A stretch of 10,308 bases of DNA from Saprospiraceae bacterium (GTDB taxonomy: Bacteria; Bacteroidota; Bacteroidia; Chitinophagales; Saprospiraceae): the NCBI GenBank assembly GCA_016787375.1, contig JAEUUM010000080.1, forward strand, positions 1 through 10,308, written 5' to 3'. The translations under genes and the position numbers were made by a program. This document shows positions 6,834-10,308 of this stretch, one piece after another (position 1 is the first letter of the stretch; every line of letters begins with the position of its first letter). The notes beneath the pieces were generated by a model. That model saw only the letters and a program-made list of their open reading frames with translations. It made no database searches and had not been told where the DNA came from.

Positions 6834-8759
6834 ATGATCAATATTACTTTTCCGGATGGCGCTGTTAAGCAATTTGAAGCCGGAACAACTCCCATGGCCA
6901 TTGCTAAATCAATAAGTGAAGGTTTGGCAAAAAGAATTTTAGTAGCCAGCATCAATGGTCAGGTCTGGGACATGAATCGCCCTGTATATGAAGATGCTGC
7001 CTTGAAACTGCTTGCATGGGATGATTCAGATGGCAAAGCAACTTTTTGGCATTCATCTGCTCACCTTATGGCTGAAGCAGTAGAGTCTATGTTTCCCGGT
7101 GTAAAATTCTGGGTCGGCCCTCCAATTGATAAAGGTTTTTATTACGACATGGACCTTGGTGGTGCTCAAATAACAGAGGAAGATCTTGTTAAGTTGGAGA
7201 AGAAAATGGTAGAACTGGCGAAACAAAACAACCAGTTTGTTAGGAAGGAAATTTCAAAAGCAGATGCAGTTGCCTATTTTACTGAAAAAGGCGATGAATA
7301 TAAACTTGATTTGTTGGAAGGTCTTCAAGATGGTGAAATCACATTTTATACCCAAGGTGAATTTACAGACCTTTGCAGAGGGCCTCATATTCCACACACC
7401 GGCTTGATCAAATCCATCAAACTGACAAACATTTCCGGTGCTTACTGGAAAGGTGACGAAAAGAACAAAGTACTGACTCGGGTTTATGGTGTCACATTCC
7501 CCAATCAACAGGAGATGGATGAATATCTGCTCATGCTTGAAGAGGCCAAGAAAAGAGACCACAGAAAACTAGGAAAAGAACTGGGTATCTATACAATGGA
7601 TGATGATGTTGGGCCCGGACTTCCACTTTGGATGCCAAATGGTACAATCATCATTGAAGAGCTGGAAAAACTTGCAAAAGAAACTGAAGAAGCTGCCGGA
7701 TATAAAAGAGTAGTTACTCCACATATTGCAAAAGAAAGCATGTATATCACCAGTGGACACTTACCTTACTATCAGGACAGTATGTATCCACCAATGGAGC
7801 TTGATGGTACGAAATATTATCTTAAAGCCATGAACTGCCCGCACCACCATAAAATATTTGATGCTGAGCCAAGGAGTTACCGTGATATGCCATTGAGACT
7901 TGCAGAATACGGGACATGTTATCGGTATGAACAAAGCGGTGAATTATTCGGGCTCATGAGGGTAAGATGCCTTCACATGAATGATGCTCATATTTATTGC
8001 ACAAAAGCACAGTTCTTTGAAGAATTCAAGGCTGTTAATGATATGTACCTTAAGTATTTCAAAATATTTGGTATAGACAAGTATGTAATGAGGTTGTCGC
8101 TTCATGACCCTGCTAAGCTTGGACAAAAATATATTAACGAACCGGAGCTTTGGTTAGAGACTGAAGAAATGGTAAGACAGGTACTCAAAGATACCAATAC
8201 CCCATTTGTAGAAGTTGCTGATGAAGGTGCATTTTATGGCCCTAAGATTGACGTTCAAATTTGGAGTGCAATTGGAAGAGAATTTACGCTTGCCACCAAT
8301 CAAGTAGATTTCGCTCAAGGAAGAAGGTTTAAATTAAGTTTCACGAACAGTGAAAACGAACAAGAGACCCCTTTGATTATTCACCGTGCTCCTTTGGGTA
8401 CGCATGAAAGATTCATCGGATTTTTGCTTGAACATTATGCAGGTAAATTTCCGGTATGGCTTTCACCAGTACAAGTTAAAATTTTGCCTATCAGTGATAA
8501 AGTAGCTGATTATTCAATGGGAATATTCAAACAACTCAAAGAAGCAGGTGTGAGGGTTGAAATAGATAACCGAGTAGAAAGTATTGGGAAGAAAATTCGT
8601 GATGCTGAATTAATGCGTGTTCCGTATATGCTCGTTATGGGCGAGAAAGATGCTGCAGCAGAAAAAGTTTCAGTAAGAAGACAGGGAGAAGGGGATCTTG
8701 GACAGCAGTCGGTCAAGGAATTCCTCGACAACTTCAAGATTTGGGCCAAAAGGGAATAA
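6834..8759 (+). CDS. thrS: Threonyl-tRNA synthetase
   Basis: The enzyme charges tRNA-Thr with threonine in the cytoplasm. All four domains are present in the 641 residues, the normal length. They are a TGS domain (about 1-62), the N2 editing domain with its H73, H77, C181 and H185 quartet (HSSAH and CRGPH), the class II catalytic core (about 245-540), and an anticodon-binding domain (about 545-641). The catalytic zinc ligands are C335 (MNCPHH), H386 (NDAHIYC) and H517 (IIHRAP). Motif 2 is in YRYEQSGELFGLMRVR and motif 3 in HRAPLGTHERFIGFLLEH. The intact editing quartet predicts clearance of Ser-tRNA-Thr. One oddity is that the segment usually reading GFTQDDAH is CLHMNDAH here, so the position of E. 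coli Q381 is a Met. The gene is single, divergent from the methyltransferase, and followed by an independent small gene. I see no convincing hairpin terminator directly after it. Confidence 0.98.
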   Translation: MINITFPDGAVKQFEAGTTPMAIAKSISEGLAKRILVASINGQVWDMNRPVYEDAALKLLAWDDSDGKATFWHSSAHLMAEAVESMFPGVKFWVGPPIDKGFYYDMDLGGAQITEEDLVKLEKKMVELAKQNNQFVRKEISKADAVAYFTEKGDEYKLDLLEGLQDGEITFYTQGEFTDLCRGPHIPHTGLIKSIKLTNISGAYWKGDEKNKVLTRVYGVTFPNQQEMDEYLLMLEEAKKRDHRKLGKELGIYTMDDDVGPGLPLWMPNGTIIIEELEKLAKETEEAAGYKRVVTPHIAKESMYITSGHLPYYQDSMYPPMELDGTKYYLKAMNCPHHHKIFDAEPRSYRDMPLRLAEYGTCYRYEQSGELFGLMRVRCLHMNDAHIYCTKAQFFEEFKAVNDMYLKYFKIFGIDKYVMRLSLHDPAKLGQKYINEPELWLETEEMVRQVLKDTNTPFVEVADEGAFYGPKIDVQIWSAIGREFTLATNQVDFAQGRRFKLSFTNSENEQETPLIIHRAPLGTHERFIGFLLEHYAGKFPVWLSPVQVKILPISDKVADYSMGIFKQLKEAGVRVEIDNRVESIGKKIRDAELMRVPYMLVMGEKDAAAEKVSVRRQGEGDLGQQSVKEFLDNFKIWAKRE

Positions 8760-8819
8760 CGAGAAGGGAAGGTATTTTATTATCAATGTGTTAATTTTTA
8801 TTAAAATATTTTTTACACC

Positions 8820-8850
8820 TTGTTTTCTTGGATACAATTTCATAACTTTG
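8820..8850 (+). promoter_or_regulatory. Putative promoter of the small sorting-domain gene
   Basis: TTG (8820-8822), 20 bp, then TAACTTTG (8843-8850). This is the best match in the window to the Bacteroidota promoter pattern in both elements and spacing. If initiation occurs about four bases after the -7 element, the transcript starts at or next to the ATG at 8855 and has almost no leader. Confidence 0.5.
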
Positions 8851-8854
8851 TAAA

Positions 8855-9196
8855 ATGAAAAAGATACTACTCAGCCTTCTCATCGTATTCGTCTCTTGCT
8901 GTGCTTTTGCACAAGTAAGCGTTGACGCGTCGGGCAGTTTCGCATCTTACTCAAGGGATGATGTAAAAATTTCTATTTATCCCAATCCTGCTTCAGATTA
9001 TGTTAATGTACAAGACCGCGATAACAGCGTTGGTAGTGTAAATATCTTTAATCTGGCTGGGAGAAAAATCAAGTCCTTCGCAATTGAGGGAAGTCAAATG
9101 CTCAGCATTATTGATTTGCCAAAAGGGATGTATTTGATACAGTTTGTTGACAAAAAAGATAAGCTAATAACCACTCAGAGACTCAGTAAGAAATAA
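8855..9196 (+). CDS. Small secreted protein: signal peptide plus type IX secretion C-terminal sorting domain
   Basis: This is a 113-residue protein. Residues 1-19 are a Sec signal peptide (MKKILLSLLIVFVSCCAFA, cleavage before Q20). Cysteines 15 and 16 lack a proper lipobox. Only about 18 residues follow before a type A T9SS sorting domain begins: ISIYPNPASDYVNV (39-52), then SVNIFNLAGRKIKSF (61-75), LPKGMYLIQF (88-97) and a basic end, RLSKK. Such domains direct cargo through the outer membrane via T9SS and are normally removed on export. With almost no cargo, the protein could be a minimal T9SS client, a decoy or signalling protein, or a remnant of a larger gene. The signal peptide fixes the ATG, and an in-frame TAA lies four codons upstream. 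A terminator follows the stop at once. The T9SS assignment is firm; the function is unknown. Confidence 0.88.
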   Translation: MKKILLSLLIVFVSCCAFAQVSVDASGSFASYSRDDVKISIYPNPASDYVNVQDRDNSVGSVNIFNLAGRKIKSFAIEGSQMLSIIDLPKGMYLIQFVDKKDKLITTQRLSKK

Positions 9197-9223
9197 AAAA
9201 AGCCTTCAATCGAAGGCTTTTTT
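9196..9223. terminator. Bidirectional intrinsic terminator between convergent genes
   Basis: AGCCTTC (9201-9207), loop AATC, GAAGGCT (9212-9218). The stem is flanked by a run of A on the left and a run of T on the right, which extend it to about 12 bp and supply a U-tract on both strands. It begins at the stop codon of the small sorting-domain gene and lies about 30 bp past the stop of the aldehyde dehydrogenase gene, so it can end both transcripts. Confidence 0.92.
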
Positions 9224-9254
9224 GTTTTATTAAAATCCTCAGCTTATTTCAGAA

Positions 9255-10308
9255 TTAAAAATACCTCAATAAAATATTGACTATTTTGTATTTAACTGCA
9301 GAATAGGGCGCAGAGAGTAAACTTGACATTCTGACAAATGATTTAGCATTCAATACTCCTCTGGCATTTGAAAACTCATAAAAACCATATAATCCCCTCC
9401 CCTTACCAATACCACTGTTATTAATGCCACCAAATGGAAGATTAGGATTAAAGTTATGCAACAGGCAATCATTAATGGTAGTTCCCCCGGCAGTTGTATT
9501 TGATAAAATGTCTTGTTGAATATTATGAGAGTTACTGAATATGTAGCAAGCCAAAGGTTTGGGTAATGCATTAATTATATGATACGCTTCATCTAATGTT
9601 TGGTACTCTAATACCGGAAGAACAGGTCCAAAGATTTCATTTTGCATGATACTTGAATCAATCTCAACATTTGAGATTATTGTTGGCTCTATGTATCTCT
9701 CATTGATATCAGCATGACCACCATAATTAATAGTAGCTCCGATTGATATGGCCTCTTTGATATAAGATTCGATCCTTTTGAAATTATTTTCAGAGACAAT
9801 CCTGCCAAAGTCTTTTGAAGATTTAACTTTAGACTCACTATTTCCATAACTTGACTGGATCTTTAAAACCATTACGTCAATGAGTTGTCTTTTTACACTG
9901 CGATGAACCAGAACATAATCAGGTGCGATACAAGTTTGGCCTGTGTTCAGAAATTTTGCAAAAACAAGACTTGAAGCTGTTTTATTAATATCAGCATCGG
10001 AGTGGACAATTGCCGGTGATTTGCCACCTAACTCCAAGGTAACAGAAGTAAGATTTTCAGAGGCTGCTTTCATAACCATTTTACCAACAGCCGGGCTACC
10101 GGTAAAGAAAATATGATCAAAAGGTAATTTTGTCAATGATGCAGCGAGATGAGCATCTCCCTCAATAATATTAATTTCATCAGTATGGAAAACTTCCTTA
10201 ATAATTTTTCTAATAATCTGCGAAGCCTCCGGAGTAAGCTCTGACGGTTTAACCAATATACAATTGCCCGCGGCAATGGCACTAACCAGTGGGTCGAATA
10301 TCAAGTTA
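9255..10308 (-). CDS. Aldehyde dehydrogenase, class 3-like (N-terminus outside the window)
   Basis: This NAD(P)-dependent enzyme oxidises aldehydes to carboxylic acids. About 350 C-terminal residues are visible, against some 450-460 in the family. The first visible codons read N-L-I-F-D-P-L, the continuation of the family PWNYP...L-DP segment, so the open frame runs off the right edge and the TTG at 10304 is internal. Counting from that Leu as 1, the cofactor-binding lysine is K19 (VKPSE), then FFTGSPAVGK (67-75). The general base is E91 (TLELGGKSP) and the catalytic cysteine C125 lies in NTGQTCIAPDYV. EIFGPVLPV and FGGINNSGIGKGRGLYGF follow. The APDYV context, the short C-terminus and the APYS-type tail point to the ALDH3 (fatty/aromatic aldehyde) branch rather than the longer ALDH1/2 type. 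The exact substrate is not determinable. It shares the bidirectional terminator with the gene facing it. Confidence 0.93.
   Translation of the reverse strand, partial: NLIFDPLVSAIAAGNCILVKPSELTPEASQIIRKIIKEVFHTDEINIIEGDAHLAASLTKLPFDHIFFTGSPAVGKMVMKAASENLTSVTLELGGKSPAIVHSDADINKTASSLVFAKFLNTGQTCIAPDYVLVHRSVKRQLIDVMVLKIQSSYGNSESKVKSSKDFGRIVSENNFKRIESYIKEAISIGATINYGGHADINERYIEPTIISNVEIDSSIMQNEIFGPVLPVLEYQTLDEAYHIINALPKPLACYIFSNSHNIQQDILSNTTAGGTTINDCLLHNFNPNLPFGGINNSGIGKGRGLYGFYEFSNARGVLNAKSFVRMSSLLSAPYSAVKYKIVNILLRYF

Noticed and set aside
8790..8815. AT-rich stretch with a T-run after thrS, considered as a terminator.
   Set aside because: It has no GC-containing stem, and the T-run merges into the next gene's promoter region.
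10302..10304. TTG as start of the aldehyde dehydrogenase.
   Set aside because: The frame stays open to the window edge, and the preceding residue continues the family N-terminal half. This is an internal Leu codon.

Overview
The window looks like chromosomal DNA from a member of the Bacteroidota. It is AT-rich. It carries two type IX secretion (T9SS) hallmarks: a PorP/SprF-family membrane protein and a small secreted protein with a type A C-terminal sorting domain. Upstream of several genes are close matches to the Bacteroidota promoter pattern (TTG/TTTG near -33 and TAnnTTTG near -7), and Shine-Dalgarno sequences are not evident. The threonyl-tRNA synthetase and the methylmalonyl-CoA mutase also look typical of this phylum. 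I cannot name a genus.

Layout. The left third is a leftward (minus-strand) run of three genes read in the order M16 zinc peptidase (3653-2397), DUF255/SPATA20-like thioredoxin-domain protein (2341-281), and the 5' part of a PorP/SprF gene (284-1, running off the window). The last two overlap by the four bases ATGA. A perfect 21-bp palindrome sits in the 55-bp gap between the first two. From a 131-bp divergent region, the methylmalonyl-CoA mutase gene (3785-5911) reads rightward. It converges on a leftward class I methyltransferase gene (6699-6022). A second divergent region (134 bp) separates that gene from rightward thrS (6834-8759). A tiny secreted sorting-domain protein follows (8855-9196). 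A strong bidirectional terminator then separates it from a leftward class 3 aldehyde dehydrogenase, whose N-terminus lies beyond the right edge. No gap exceeds 134 bp, so there is no long gene-free stretch.

How the genes relate. Most are housekeeping or metabolic genes with no evident shared pathway: tRNA charging, B12-dependent propionyl/methylmalonyl-CoA metabolism, aldehyde oxidation, peptidase and protein methylation. The points worth following are the start-stop coupling of a PorP/SprF gene to a thioredoxin-domain gene, and the almost cargo-free T9SS sorting-domain protein with an apparently leaderless transcript. I found no CRISPR array, mobile element, tRNA or rRNA gene, and no convincing undescribed multi-gene system. 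The findings are modest local oddities.
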